Shown: positions 33,036 to 44,344 of the stretch, in pieces
How the letters are laid out: every line of letters begins with the position of its first letter
Numbering within the stretch: position 1 is the stretch's first letter
Assembly: GCA_030847615.1 (NCBI GenBank)
Contig: JAUMIR010000004.1
Location: 186,498,501-186,562,500, forward strand
DNA: 64,000 bases
Source of the DNA: Gambelia wislizenii
Lineage: Eukaryota > Chordata > Lepidosauria > Squamata > Crotaphytidae
Reading direction: 5' to 3'
The notes under the pieces: model-generated
Database searches by the model: none
Seen by the model: the letters and a program-made list of their open reading frames with translations, nothing else
What the model was told of the DNA's origin: nothing
Position numbers and translations under genes: made by a program

Positions 33036-33540
33036 TATGTTGCTGTCCTTGAGCAAGCAGGGATCAGCAGCATGATATTGAGAACACAGCTGTGCTGGGC
33101 AGGGCACGTTTCTAGGATGGAGGACCATCGCCTCCCAAAAATAGTACTGTACTCTACAGTGAACTTGCCATGGGTCAGCGTAAGAGGGGTGCTCCAAAAA
33201 AAACGATACAAGAACTCCCTGAAACAACATCTAAGGCTCGGCCAAACTGAGCACCAACAATGGTCCGCCCTGGCCTCACATCAGGAGGCATGGAGACACA
33301 CTATCTACAATGCTGCAGCCTTATTTGAGAACTCACGCCGAACAAGTCTTGAAGAAAAACGACAACGCAGAAAGAACCACAACCCAGAAACATCACCCAA
33401 GGAGACCTTCTACTGTGCTTTCTGCAACTGGACTTGTTTATCTCGGATTGGCCTTTTTAGTCATCAGCGCGCTTACAGTAAGCACGGGATGAATCCTTCC
33501 TGATTCTTCGTTTGCAAAGAAAAGCTAGAGAGAGAGAGAG
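33036..33540 (+). mobile_element. RTE-like LINE 3' end with 10-bp TSD
   Basis: Same family as 785-1955. It starts at ATGTTGCTGTCCTTGAGCAAG and encodes AGHVSRMEDHRLPK near 33103, KKRYKNSLKQHLR near 33200 and the C2H2-like CAFCNWTCLSRIGLFSHQR near 33415. It ends in (GA)n. ACTAGGGGAA occurs exactly on both sides (33016-33025, 33541-33550), with about 10 bp of filler before the element start. It is severely 5'-truncated. Confidence 0.9.
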
Positions 33541-33550
33541 ACTAGGGGAA

Positions 33551-33568
33551 TATATATATATATATATA
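33551..33568. repeat. (TA)n microsatellite
   Basis: TATATATATATATATATA directly follows the LINE target duplication. Confidence 0.9.
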
Positions 33569-33735
33569 TGGGAGCAAAGAAGGGAGACTGTTTGTGAACA
33601 GGTGTGTGTGTGTGTCTCTTTGTCCCACAAGTTAAATTTCTGTAAAACTAGCTGTGTTATATTCAGCATTAATGCTCTCATTGCATTGCCACTGAAGTAA
33701 GCCCTGTCAATTTTAATAGAGTTGACTTTCAAATA

Positions 33736-33956
33736 CGGGTAGACCCCTGTATCTGCAGGGGATACGTTCCAAGACCCCCTGTGGATGCCTGAGACCATGG
33801 ATAATAGTGAACCCTATTATTTTCAATGAGACAAACAGCAGAAGTTGACCACAAAATCACATTGGAAGACCTAAAAGTGCCTAGAGAGAACACATTTTTC
33901 AGATATGGATAAGTGAAACCGTGGATACCGAATCCATGGATATGGGGGTCAACCTG
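33736..33956. mobile_element. Tigger-like MITE
   Basis: The left end CGGGTAGACCCCTGTATCTG and right end (complement CAGGTTGACCCCCATATCC) are inverted repeats of the type seen in Tigger-derived MITEs. A left TA (33734-33735) is preserved; the right one is CA, probably mutated. Interior GGGGATACGTTCCAAGACCC is a recognisable vertebrate repeat motif. Confidence 0.8.
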
Positions 33957-34249
33957 CAAGCATGGAGACAAGTTTTAATTTCCAAGTTACAATTCAATTA
34001 TTGTAGGGTGCATCATATGTGAAAACTGTCTTTTGTTCACCTAACCACAGTGGTCCAGCTGCCTGTGGACACTGCTCATAATCTCACTTTTTAAAAAGTA
34101 TTTTAAATTGTTTAAAAAGTAGAAGGCAAATAGAGGTATGAGGAAGCTAGAGACTGCCATCTCATTCAGCAGGATTACAGGCATTGTGCAATGGATGCTA
34201 ATGGCATTGTGGCAATACAAACTTATTTATGTGGCAATCTGATGAATAT

Positions 34250-34475
34250 AAGTTATTATGTTTATATTTTGTCTGACCTCGAGGCACCCTGGAACTCAAG
34301 GCAATATTCATAGCTCTCAGCATCCATGGTCTTATCCTCACAATAATCTGTAAGGGTGGCTCAGCTCAGCATAAGTGGTTCAAGGTCACTCAGTGAACAT
34401 CCTTGCTGAGTGAAGATCTGAAATATCTGGGTATCCCCCTGTCATATCTCAGAACTATAACTACTATGCTACATG
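34250..34475 (-). mobile_element. Ancient MIR/CORE-like SINE relic
   Basis: Plus strand ATCCTCACAATAATCTGTAAGG, then GGTTCAAGGTCACTCAGTGAAC fits the complement of a CORE-SINE body (TCACTGGGTGACCTT... / TTATCCTCACAA). It is strongly diverged. Confidence 0.4.
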
Positions 34476-35004
34476 ATATAACATTTACATATGGGCCCAG
34501 CAACCATGTATGGCAATTCCAGTGCTGTGAAAAGAGGGATATCCCAGCAACATAGTCACCACCTTGGAGAAAGACTTGCGAGACTTGAGGAACAGCAGTG
34601 TTGTTCTTTCTCAACAGGGCAGCCACTGGAGACAAACTCTTAGGGACAGGCAGTTCTTTAACCTGTGCAGGGAGTGGACAGTGTCTTGGTGGGAAGAGAA
34701 ACCTCTGTTAGCCATTTAGAGACAGTAGTCCATGTGTCTTTGTTTCAGATCAGAAATGCTGGCAGAACTGCTTGAAGCCAGATGGGGCCTGCCCCCAGCC
34801 GGTATGCCTCTGGTCTCATCTCTTAACTGCATGACCACATTCCAGCCCCTCCAAGTCCTTCTCCATTTCACATGGGTGTAGGTCTCCTGGACTGTTTGGA
34901 GCAGCATCAAGACTGTCCCATAGCCACCCAGTCAGTTGCACTCCCTGCAAGTATGGTAAAGTGACTGGAATACTGTGCAGAGATTCTGCATAGTCTTCAT
35001 GCTG

Positions 35005-35155
35005 CAGTGAGTGACTCAGAGCATTGGAAACTGTTTAATGCAGTGTAGATGTGTAAATAGCTATTGCTTAAAACAATTTGTAAGCCGCTCTGATAGCCTT
35101 GTGGCTGAAGAGCGGGGTATAAATAAATAAATAAAAAATAAAAAAATAAAAAACT
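35005..35155 (+). mobile_element. Sauria-like SINE 3' part
   Basis: It reads GCAGTGTAGATGTGTAAATAG, TTTGTAAGCCGCTCTGATAG and GGGGTATAAATAAATAAATA, collinear with the minus-strand SINE at 3222-3500. It is 5'-truncated and ends in a long AAATA/A-rich tail. Confidence 0.85.
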
Positions 35156-35439
35156 TTGAAAAGTTGGGGTTTTGGATTCCATCTTCTCAAAAGGGATGAA
35201 GCAGCATTACTAAGGCAGCCATCCTAAGGATTGGCTAGGTTTTATCCCAGATTTTAGTCATGGCACCTGGTACCTGTTTTGATCATCACCTGGCCCAGAT
35301 TAAAAGATTTCATTTTAAAAACAAAGTCTGTAGCTCTTGTAGAAATTGAGACATGGGGCAAAAATGTCTCACATGGGTGTCTTCTGCAGTCAGATTGTTC
35401 TGCAAGAAACAAGCCTACCTGGGAATTTCGGACACAAGG

Positions 35440-35830
35440 AAAGTGAGAGCAAGCAGTGGAATACAAGAAGCTAGAAGGGGGCACGCTGTGAGAGTGCAAG
35501 GTGAGGTTAGAGTGGAAGTAGGAGAGATGTGAGAGTGAGCCACATGAGTAGCTGAGTGCATAGAAGCAAGGGAGGGATGCATTGTGCATATGTGAGATGA
35601 GGAAGAGTGTAGGAGAGATGGGAGAGGAAGCAGTCTGAGCAGCAGCGTGCAAGTAGCAAGCAAGGGGTGCTCTGTGAGAGTGTGAAGTGGGACGAGAGAG
35701 TAGGAGAAATGGGAGAGTAAGTGGCACAAGTGTTGAACTGCAAGAAGCAAGGACATGAGGTGAAGGGAGGGAAGGGAGAACAAGTGGTACAATTGGCAGA
35801 GTGCAAGAGGAAAGCGAGGAGTACATTAGT
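35440..35830. repeat. Minisatellite, ~92-bp period, purine-rich
   Basis: The motif AGTAGGAGAGATGxGAGAG recurs near 35517, 35608 and 35699, and the AGAAGCAAGGxxGGG-type motif near 35466, 35560, 35652 and 35743. That gives a period of about 91-93 bp over roughly four degenerate units. The 190-residue minus-strand ORF across it is a by-product of the repeat and shows no domain. Confidence 0.75.
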
Positions 35831-37962
35831 AATTAGTAATCAGTGAAGCAAGAGGGAATGGAAATGTAAAAAAGTGCAGGCATTTATCATTACCTTAACT
35901 GGGTGGGACAATAGAAATCTTAGCATAGATGAACTGCTTCTCATGTAGTTTGATGAAAACTGAAATAGGTGAAATAAAGTCAGGGTAGACTGTTTTCTAG
36001 TTATAATAAAATGTTTATCCTGTATCTCTGAAGGAGATTAGAACTTGCTTTTCCCCTTAAATTACTGCTGCTTTTCCTTACTTTCCTTTGTATCTTGCCC
36101 TATGAATCAGATGGCAATCACTCTTAAGGGCTCCCTTTGGTATTTTTGTGGATCTTAGCTTTTTGCTGTCCATGAAAAATTTATGGTCAAAATACTGCCC
36201 CAAATCCCCAAAACCAAGAAGTGATCTGATGACAATACCACTAGAAATGTCTGTGCATAACTATATGTTAACATTATTGTTGTTCTTTATCTGTACTACA
36301 CCATGAATGTATATGTCCATGTCATGTGGTTTCCCTCTGCCTTAAAATTCCCACAGCAATCTATAAAGTAGGTTTGCTGAGCAGTAGTGGTGGCTCAAAG
36401 TCACTTGGTAAATTCCACAACCCAGCAGAGGTTTGACCCTAGGGTCTCCCTGTTCCATGTCCAGTAATTGAGCGATTTCTTTCATACTGTTTCTCTCAGA
36501 TTGATTGTAACTGTAAAACATGCTGTGAAGTTTGAGACATAGTGGAAGAAAATAATGCAACAATTAATGTGTCTAATTTGCATAATATGCAAATCATATG
36601 CCCAGATTTGAGGAAGTGAAATGTAGCAACATAGCCATATTTAGACATGAACATCATACGTTCATTTCTGCTAATGTGAAATGAACCATCTCTTTTTGCC
36701 CACCCGCTCCCAAAGTGCTACAGAGCAAGGAGATGCATTCAGGCCAACCTGCAGATATTGGCCTCAATCCAGCATCCCCTCAGCACAGAAACATTATCCA
36801 CATGTGGGCCTATACTACACTGAACCATATGCCCTTCTCCTGACTTACTGAAAAGCCCCTGAAGTCACCTTGCACAGCCATTCCACGCTTCAGGGTGAGC
36901 AGGCAGGATCAGAGATGCATCTGGTTACATCCCCATAGACAGACACACATCATATCAAGACGACCAGGCAGCAAAAGTTCTTTAGCAGAGTTGCAATCAT
37001 CAGGCTAAAGAAATGAGCACACAGATACAGGCTTGTGTCTAAACTACTGTCCTTTACTAGAGCATGTTGAAGTAGTATTTATAATGAGTGTGAGACTCCT
37101 AGCAAACAGACTATATTACATAGCGATTGTACAGTCCAATCCTGCACTGTACAGCTCAGACTGCATGTGCACAGTCTAAGGGCAAAATCCAAGTACAAGA
37201 CAGTGTTGGGAACATCTAGTTATGCAGGTACAGAAACAGTATATCCATGGGTTATACAGTTAGTGTTTCTCATACACATGGGCTACACAACATTTTCCCA
37301 TACGGATGAGGGTTCACTCCCCACACTTCCATTCCCATGGCTGCCTCTAGACTATATCTAGATATGCTAGTCAGCTGCATTTAGCTAGATCACTGATGGC
37401 CCCTGCAGGTTGTAGCACATTATACCGTGCCACCTCTTTACAGTATAAATCTCCTGTGATTGCATGTCCCATCAACTTGACAGTATCTTCAGGGGCTTTT
37501 CAGGTAGTCTGTGGGAGGATGAGCAGAAGAAAAAGGGGAAATTACCTAACCAATACCAAGAACAACAGATCAACCAAAGTTAGGATAAACTATATATATA
37601 TATATATATTTTAATAAATTGATTAAATTGTTGGACAATCAAAAATAATACAACCATACTTTACATATAAATAAGACTATTACAAAAATTATACCTCAAA
37701 CACTACTCGAGAAATGAATTGAGCTCAAGTTCTTGTAAGGAGAAAAACACGTGACTTCAATTTGTTCCAGTCCTTCATCTGTTTTTCAGCCAAGCCAGAC
37801 ACATTTCAACCATGGTCTTCTTCAGAGGGAAATTTATCCTTTAGTTCTCTGGACTGTGCGTCAACCATAAAAAGTCAATTCCAGCTAAATAGTGATACCA
37901 ACTAAATAATGATAAGATGTTTCAAAAAAATAAGAGAAACTTACATGTGAATATTCTGTAAC
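35831..37962. other. Intergenic sequence, few recognised repeats
   Basis: A possible MIR-like relic at 36320-36480 (GTGGTGGCTCAAAGTCACTTG, then CAGAGGTTTGACCCTAGGGTC). A (TA)n run is at 37591-37609. No gene was recognised. Confidence 0.4.
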
Positions 37963-38205
37963 AAGCCAGTGTAGTGTAGTGTAGTGTTGAACAATGAATC
38001 ACATCTCTGGAGACCAGGGTTTAAATCCCTGCTCTGCCAAGGAAATCCACTGAGTGACCTTGGGCAAGTCACATTCTCTCAGCCTCAGAGGGAGGCAAAG
38101 GCAGCCTGCCTGAACAAATCTTGCCAAGAAAACCCCTTGATAGGGTCGCCCTAGGTCAGAAATGACTTGAAGATACACAACAACAACAACAACAACAATA
38201 TGCCT
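37963..38205 (+). mobile_element. tRNA/CORE-like SINE, near full length
   Basis: The head is AGCCAGTGTAGTGTAGTG with a small GTAGT repeat, then CCAGGGTTTAAATCCCTGCTC (B box), CCTTGGGCAAGTCACATTCTC (core) and AATCTTGCCAAGAAAACC. It ends (ACA)n at 38179-38198. It is the most complete plus-strand copy in the window and shows the intact element order. Confidence 0.9.
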
Positions 38206-39574
38206 GTAACAGAATGCGACCATTGTTTGTCTTTCAAAATCAGGAGCAGGGAGAAAGAAAGCTGACAGTCTGTTTGAAGAGCCATGGGGATAAGGCATTC
38301 CAAATGTGTAGCTGCACAGAAAAAGATAAGGGCAAAGTGGGGGGACAGGATGAAAGGAAAAGATGTAGTTGAAGGAATTCCTAATTGACAGCAGTCTTGG
38401 AACACGCAATGGAGCACTTTGATACTTTCAGCTGAAGTGAAAGCAGCTTTCAGTGAAGGTTCATGACCATGCAATTTCAGAGAGTGAAGCAGGAATCTCT
38501 CTCTCATCTGGATGCACTATTTCCAACCTCTTCTTTTTTTGAAGAGAATGCAGCCATGTTGCTCTAAAAGCTGACAAGTGTTAAATTTCTGGAGCCTATG
38601 TTCATGAAGGCATGGTTGCAAATGGATGTGTTTTCACTCCATCTAACAATTTGATGGCAAAAGAAAATATTATTCAAAATTACTTCAATATAGTATCTAA
38701 ATTGCATTATCATGTGTATACAGAAGGCTAGATTGTGGTGTGATATTTGGTGCCTCAATAGCCACATTATTCTTTTGCTTCACATGTCTCTTCTGTTCTC
38801 ATGCACAAGTAAATGGAATAGGGCCTTGTTGAATATTATATGTGAATAGTTGTGTGTGTGTGTGTGAAGATCCACATGCTGGACTTTATCAGACTATTGT
38901 CTAAAATTGCTATAATTCCACTATTGAGGAAAGAAGAAACACAGTGGCATTATTACAGTAATTATCACACGGCCACCACAAGTGGTTTAAGAACGGGATT
39001 TCAGCTCACACTATAGTAATGCTTGTCTTTGTATCGCCGTCTAATGACAGAGTATTAATGTTTCCTGCTGTCTGGAGCATGTCCCTTTAAGAAAAAATTT
39101 CTCTCGCTTCCTAGAGTTTGCATGGGCAAGATTTTGACTGTTCTTGTGAGAAGATGTGACTTCACTTAAACACACCAAAAACAAATACATAACAAAGAAA
39201 CTTCACAAATAAGTACATAAAAACATACCAAGCAAAGGGAACTGTTCACTAAAACAGCATCCTGTTGGTCCTTTTCACATTCTCCCCTGGAAGTTGAAGT
39301 ATGTGTTCTCGTTGGGAAAGGGGAGGAAGAAAAGAGGACCTGGAATTGTGATTACAGCGGGACGTGATTTCACATGTTTGTCAATATTGTGAAAAGATTG
39401 ATATTGATGGCTATTGATGGCTTTTGCCTGTTAATTAAAAGTGGTGTCTGATGAGTGGGTGGAGCATGGACTGAGCAGGGGAAGACAGTGACGTCTTGTT
39501 ATAATGGGAGCCTATTCATGCTACCATGCCATCGTAATCGCACAATTACAGCCTTGTGTGGTAATGTCGTCTAT
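38206..39574. other. Intergenic sequence, nothing recognised
   Basis: A short (GT)n run is at 38851-38867. No gene or clear transposon. Confidence 0.4.
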
Positions 39575-39584
39575 GTACACAAAT

Positions 39585-39871
39585 CTCTCTCTCTTTCTCT
39601 GGCTTTTCTCTGCAAACGAAGATTCAGGAAGGACTCATCCCGCACTTTCTGCAAGTGCGCTGATGACTAAAAAGGCCAATCCGAGATAAACAAGTCTGGT
39701 TGCAAAAAGCACAGCAGAAGGTCTCCTAGGGTGATGTTTTTGGGTTGTGATTCTTTCTGCGTTGTCGTTTCTCTTCCAAGACTTGTTTGTCGTGAGTTCT
39801 CAAATAAGGCTGCAGCATTGTGGATAGTGCGTCATCCCCACATTGCCGTCGGCAAATCTGTGCTCAAGTCC
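39585..39871 (-). mobile_element. RTE-like LINE, twin-primed insertion with 10-bp TSD
   Basis: The 3' end (39585-39833) is on the minus strand: its plus strand reads CTCTCTCTCTTTCTCTGGC, and later AAGACTTGTTTGTCGTGAG. It is joined to a 38-bp piece in the opposite orientation (39834-39871, ATCCCCACATTGCCGTCGGC), which corresponds to 1079-1120 of the copy at 785. GTACACAAAT is duplicated exactly at 39575-39584 and 39872-39881. This is the classical outcome of twin priming. Confidence 0.9.
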
Positions 39872-40555
39872 GTACACAAATAGTACATGAATTAAATCTA
39901 ACATGTGAACACATCTGTTTCTTCAGCTTTCCCACTTAGTTAACATGAAGATAAAAAAAGGAGAAAATAAGAATGCATAAGCCACCTAGAAGAGTTTTCT
40001 TGAGGAAGAAATATGATATAACATTCTAATTTTTAGGAGGAATTTAATGTGTGGATACTTGGCAGATTTGTTTTGATCTCCTTTTTATACTTACTTCTTC
40101 ATAATTATTTTTTTCAAATGAGCACAATTAGGAATGTTTCCCAGTATTCTGACAGGGAGCTGGTAAAATGAACACATGTGTACATAGCAAGGGAGGAAGC
40201 AAACAGCATCTGCCTCATTTTTGATATTTTCAAACAAACCATCATGGCAATTATACTGGCACAGGTGCTTTCCCAGAACATTGTGGTGACAAATTTTCTT
40301 TTCAAAAACCAAGAAAACTCAGTAATGAAAAAACCTAGCAGCTTAAGGCTAGAGTAAAATTTATGCTGTGTTGCCTTGAGCTTCACAAAGTTGAGAAACT
40401 GGAAATTTGTTGGAAATGAAACACACTTATGCATGCACAGTTTATTTTGTGCCACTAGGGGGCAATGGAAGTAGTGAGCAGTAGTTAGGGTTCACTGGTA
40501 CATTCTCTCTGCACAGTCTGCTCTTTTCCTTCTTTATCTCTAGAGTGTTAGGCTT

Positions 40556-41017
40556 GAGGCCATGATATTGAGAACACAGCTGCACTGGGCAGGGCATGTG
40601 TCTAGGATGGAAGACCATCGCCTCCCCAAAATAGTACTCTATGGTGAACTCGCCACGGGTCAACATAAGAGGGGCGCTCCAAAAAAGCTATACAAGGACT
40701 CCCTGAAACAACATCTCAGGCTTGGCCAAATTGATCACCAACAATGGTCCGCCCTGGCCTCACATCGGGAGGCATGGAGACGCACTATCGACAATGCTGC
40801 AGCCTTATTTGAGAACTCACGCCAAACAAGTCTTGAAGAGAAATGGCAACGCAGAAAGAATCACAACCCAGTAACATCACCCGAGGAAACCTTCTGATGT
40901 GCTTTCTGTGCTTTCTGCAACCGGACTTGTATATCTCGGATTGGCCTTTTTAGTCATCAACACGCTTGCAGAAAACACAGGATGAGTCCTTCCTGAATCT
41001 TCGTTTGTGAAGAAAAG

Positions 41018-41060
<43 letters not shown>
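40556..41060 (+). mobile_element. RTE-like LINE 3' end with 11-bp TSD
   Basis: It starts GAGGCCATGATATTGAGAAC and encodes AGHVSRMEDHRLPK (40590), then KKLYKDSLKQHLRLGQIDH (40683). A finger-like FCATGLxxRIGLFSHQHAC-type C-terminus follows near 40912-40972. It ends in a long (GA)n. GTTAGGCTTGA is duplicated exactly (40547-40557, 41061-41071), overlapping the element start by two bases. Confidence 0.92.
41020..41060 (+). repeat. (GA)n tail of LINE
   Basis: The longest GA run among the RTE-like copies, lying exactly between the coding 3' end and the target duplication. Confidence 0.95.
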
Positions 41061-41063
<3 letters not shown>

Positions 41064-41696
41064 AGGCTTGACTTCATCTCCTCCCAACACACTTCTTCCC
41101 CTCCCCGTTATTCATGCCGCCAGTGGTAGTAGACCCCAACTTTTCTCTCTCCAAGATTTACTTAATAAACATTCTCTTCACTTGAAGATGGTTCTTTGCT
41201 GATATTCCTAAACATCTGCTTCCATTTTAGCAAATGTAACTAACACGGAGATCTACATGTGTGCATATCTCTACAAGAGCAGTTCTATGTCTGCCCACTG
41301 CTCAGCAGTGGGAGACCCCCGGTTCTGTCGCTTACTGATGGGGAAGGGGAGCAGGTAATTCAGACCACAGAGAAGCAGCAAGTCTCAACTCAGAAGGGAG
41401 AAGAAATGAGTGTATACTGTCAAATGGAGTGCACTCACCTTTTACTTCCCCAGGAGCCCAGTGCAGGCAGATTGTCATGTCTGAATCAGTTCTTTCTTCC
41501 CTCCTCTTCCCTATGGTTAAGAAACAGCAGGAGCAGCCCCTCATAGGGCTGGACATCTGTTTTGGATGGGGTGCAAAGGCAAGAGAATAGCCCTCTGTTC
41601 ATCCAAAATTGGATTTAGGTGTGTGTAAGCTGCAGTACTGTGTGCATAAGTCACTAACAGGATACTGGCCATGGACTGATGTTTAACAGACACAGT

Positions 41697-42026
41697 GGAC
41701 TTTTTCATATGTCCATTTACCATGGAAGAAGGCTCGTAACACTTGCGAGGCTGCTGCGCGGCAGGGTCCCCGTTTCGTACAACGCCATCCCCCTGCCGAA
41801 ATCAACTGTTTCCGTTCCGGGAGATATCGGAGGCAGCTGCACCATATTTGGCCATTTTTTATTCACGGGCAACTTCCGTGAGTAAAAAATGGCCAAATAT
41901 GGCGTGGCTGCCTCCGATCTCTCACGGCAGGAGGACGGCATCATATGAAATGGGCCCCTTGCCGCGCAGCAGCCTCATGAGTGTTACAAGCCTTCTACCA
42001 CAGTAAATTGACATCTGAAAAAGTCC
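41697..42026. mobile_element. Foldback MITE A, 330 bp, 3-bp TSD AGT
   Basis: Left terminus GGACTTTTTCATATGTCCATT; the right terminus is the complement of GGACTTTTTCAGATGTCAATT. The arms pair almost to the centre (41870-41885, ACGGGCAACTTCCGT). The interior is GC-rich near the arms' middles (GGCTGCTGCGCGGCA) and AT-rich next to the loop (GGCCATTTTTTATTC). AGT flanks both sides (41694-41696, 42027-42029). No coding capacity. Related in termini and motifs to 60188-60518 and 62010-62310. Confidence 0.88.
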
Positions 42027-42435
42027 AGTGATTAGTGAGACAGTGTTACAAATTGACTCCATGCTTCCACATTTTTCTTTAGTATTTCAGGCCCAAATCT
42101 AAATGAAAAAGACAGAATGGCTCGGACTAGCAATGACACCCCATTTTGTCCTGATTCTGCATTGCCTTGTGAACCTTACTGTACAGATACTGTACAGTCT
42201 TCTTGTGGGTTGACCCATGACTATTTATTGCTTATTTTAATAAATACTATGATTAAATAAACAGTGTGAGAGAGGCTCTCTTCTAGCACTTCCTCTCCTC
42301 GTTATCCTTATGCTGACTTAACACAGGTAGGTTTTTGTGTCACAATGTAGTAATGCTAAAGGGGTGTTCAAGGTTCTTGTTCTGGACTTGGAACTGGAAC
42401 ACGTTGAGTGAGAGAAACATATTAATTCACTAGCA

Positions 42436-42683
42436 CAGTGGTTCTTAACCTGTAGTCTGGGGACCCCCAGGGTTTGTAATGTCCTCACTGGGGGTCTGCA
42501 AAGGCTTGAAGGTTGCTTGGCCCATGTCTTTCCTGCAGTGGTGTGGCCACATGACAGGAGCCAAGCCAAAGGCTGGCTGGCTTTGCATCCACTCCAGCTA
42601 CAAACTTGCAGGAAGAAGCAGTAGATAAGTCTTCCCTTCCCCTCCAGTGACTCTGAGGGAAGGCTTAATGGATGGTGTAATTG

Positions 42684-42718
<35 letters not shown>

Positions 42719-42803
42719 TGAATCTTGAGTTAAGTTTTAGAGGTCCATGGCAACAAAAGATATTTAAAGGGGACCCTGGTAAAGAAAAGTTTAAGAGCCA
42801 CTA
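42436..42803. mobile_element. hAT-type MITE, 368 bp, 8-bp TSD
   Basis: Same family as 29060-29426. The left end is CAGTGGTTCTTAACCTG; the right end is the complement of TAGTGGCTCTTAAAC. CACTAGCA is duplicated exactly (42428-42435, 42804-42811). It carries a (GTT)n expansion at 42686-42717 where the other copy has (ATC)n plus (GTT)n. Confidence 0.92.
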
Positions 42804-44344
42804 CACTAGCACATTGAGATTTCCACTAATACATAATGCATGTTCCAAAGACATCCTGCTTTGGAACCAGAGATGTCTGGTGGAGATGTCATATTATGGG
42901 TAGGTATGGTGCTAATATCTGGTGGTGTGGGGGAAGATAAGAAGAAGGCTTAAGGGCACTCTTTCAGCATACCATATTTTTACTTCAGATTGCATCCTTC
43001 TATCACCACTTTGCAGCAGAAAAGATCTGTGGGTTAAGATTTGTGAGCTCAGTTGCCCATCTTGGTATTCTATGTAAACCCTGTGAGCACCTTTTAGAGC
43101 AAGACGGGAACTTTTAGAACAGGGCAGACCACAGGGGGGACAGAACTATCAACATAGGACAGGGGAGAGCCACAGAGTGTTGGCTGCCCCTAAACTGTCC
43201 GCCACCTCAAATAGTCAGGATAGCTTTGGCAACAGCCTCCCTGGGCTGAAAATGCGGCTTCTTAACGCCAGGCTGGGAAAACATCCTAGATCCAGGACCT
43301 GATCTTGGATGAACATAACAATCTGGCTTGTATTATGGAAACCTGGATGGAGGTTCATCTCTCCCAGCTTTGTCTACTGATTTCTCCATTGAGCAGCAGG
43401 AGACGCCTGGTGGGGGAAGAGTTGCAGTGGTCTATCAGGATTCCATCTCCCTCACCAGGTGCCTTGTCAGTGTCTTACGTTTGCTGGGTTTGACTATGTG
43501 TACTTTGAGGTGGGTAACTTGGACAGAATAGGGGTTCTGTGGGTGTACTGCCCACCTGCTGCTCAATAGTCTCCCTTCCTGAGATGGCTGAGCTAGTCTC
43601 AGTCATGGTGTTGGAGTCCCTTTGGCTACTTGCACTTGGGGACTTCAACATCCCTGTGGAGACCTCTCTGATAGGAGCAGCTCAGGACTTCATGTCCTTC
43701 CTGACAACCATGGGTCTGTCCCAAGTAGTATTTTATGCTGCAGGACACACTCTGGTTCTAGTTTTCTGAGCAAGTGGGATGATGGAGGAGGAACTTTCTA
43801 TAGTTCTATTGTCAAGGATAGATCGTTACACAGTGGGTTTAGACTTACTGGAATTCAGAGCCTCTTCAGGCATGGGGGATCCATTAAGATGGTCTGCCCC
43901 AGGAAGCTTATGGATCTGGATGGATTCCTGAGGGCTCTTGGGGAATTTACTGTTACTTTGGCAAGTGATCCTGTTGAAGACTTGGCTAATCTCTGGAACA
44001 GGAAATGGCCAGGGTGGTGGACACAATTGTTCCTAAGCATCCCCTCTCATGGAGTGGAGCCCAAGTGAGCACCAGGATGCTGGCAGTGATGAAACAAGTG
44101 GACAGAGACTAGAGTGACAATGGTGGAAGACTGAGCAAGTCCAACCAAACATAGGCAAGAGCTTATTAGAAAGCCTATGAGATGACAGTGGTGGCAGCAA
44201 AGAAATCCTTCTTCACTGCCACCATTGCTTCAGCACAGTGTCATCCAATGGAGTGATCTCAAGTGGTCAGGGGTCTTTTACATTCTGCCCTATAAGAGCA
44301 GTTTATAAACCCCTTGGCAGCTCATTGTGAAGAGTGTGGGCAGC

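Noticed and set aside
35254..35826. 190-codon Ser/His/Leu-rich minus-strand ORF
   Set aside because: It coincides with the ~92-bp minisatellite; peptide repeats follow the DNA period.
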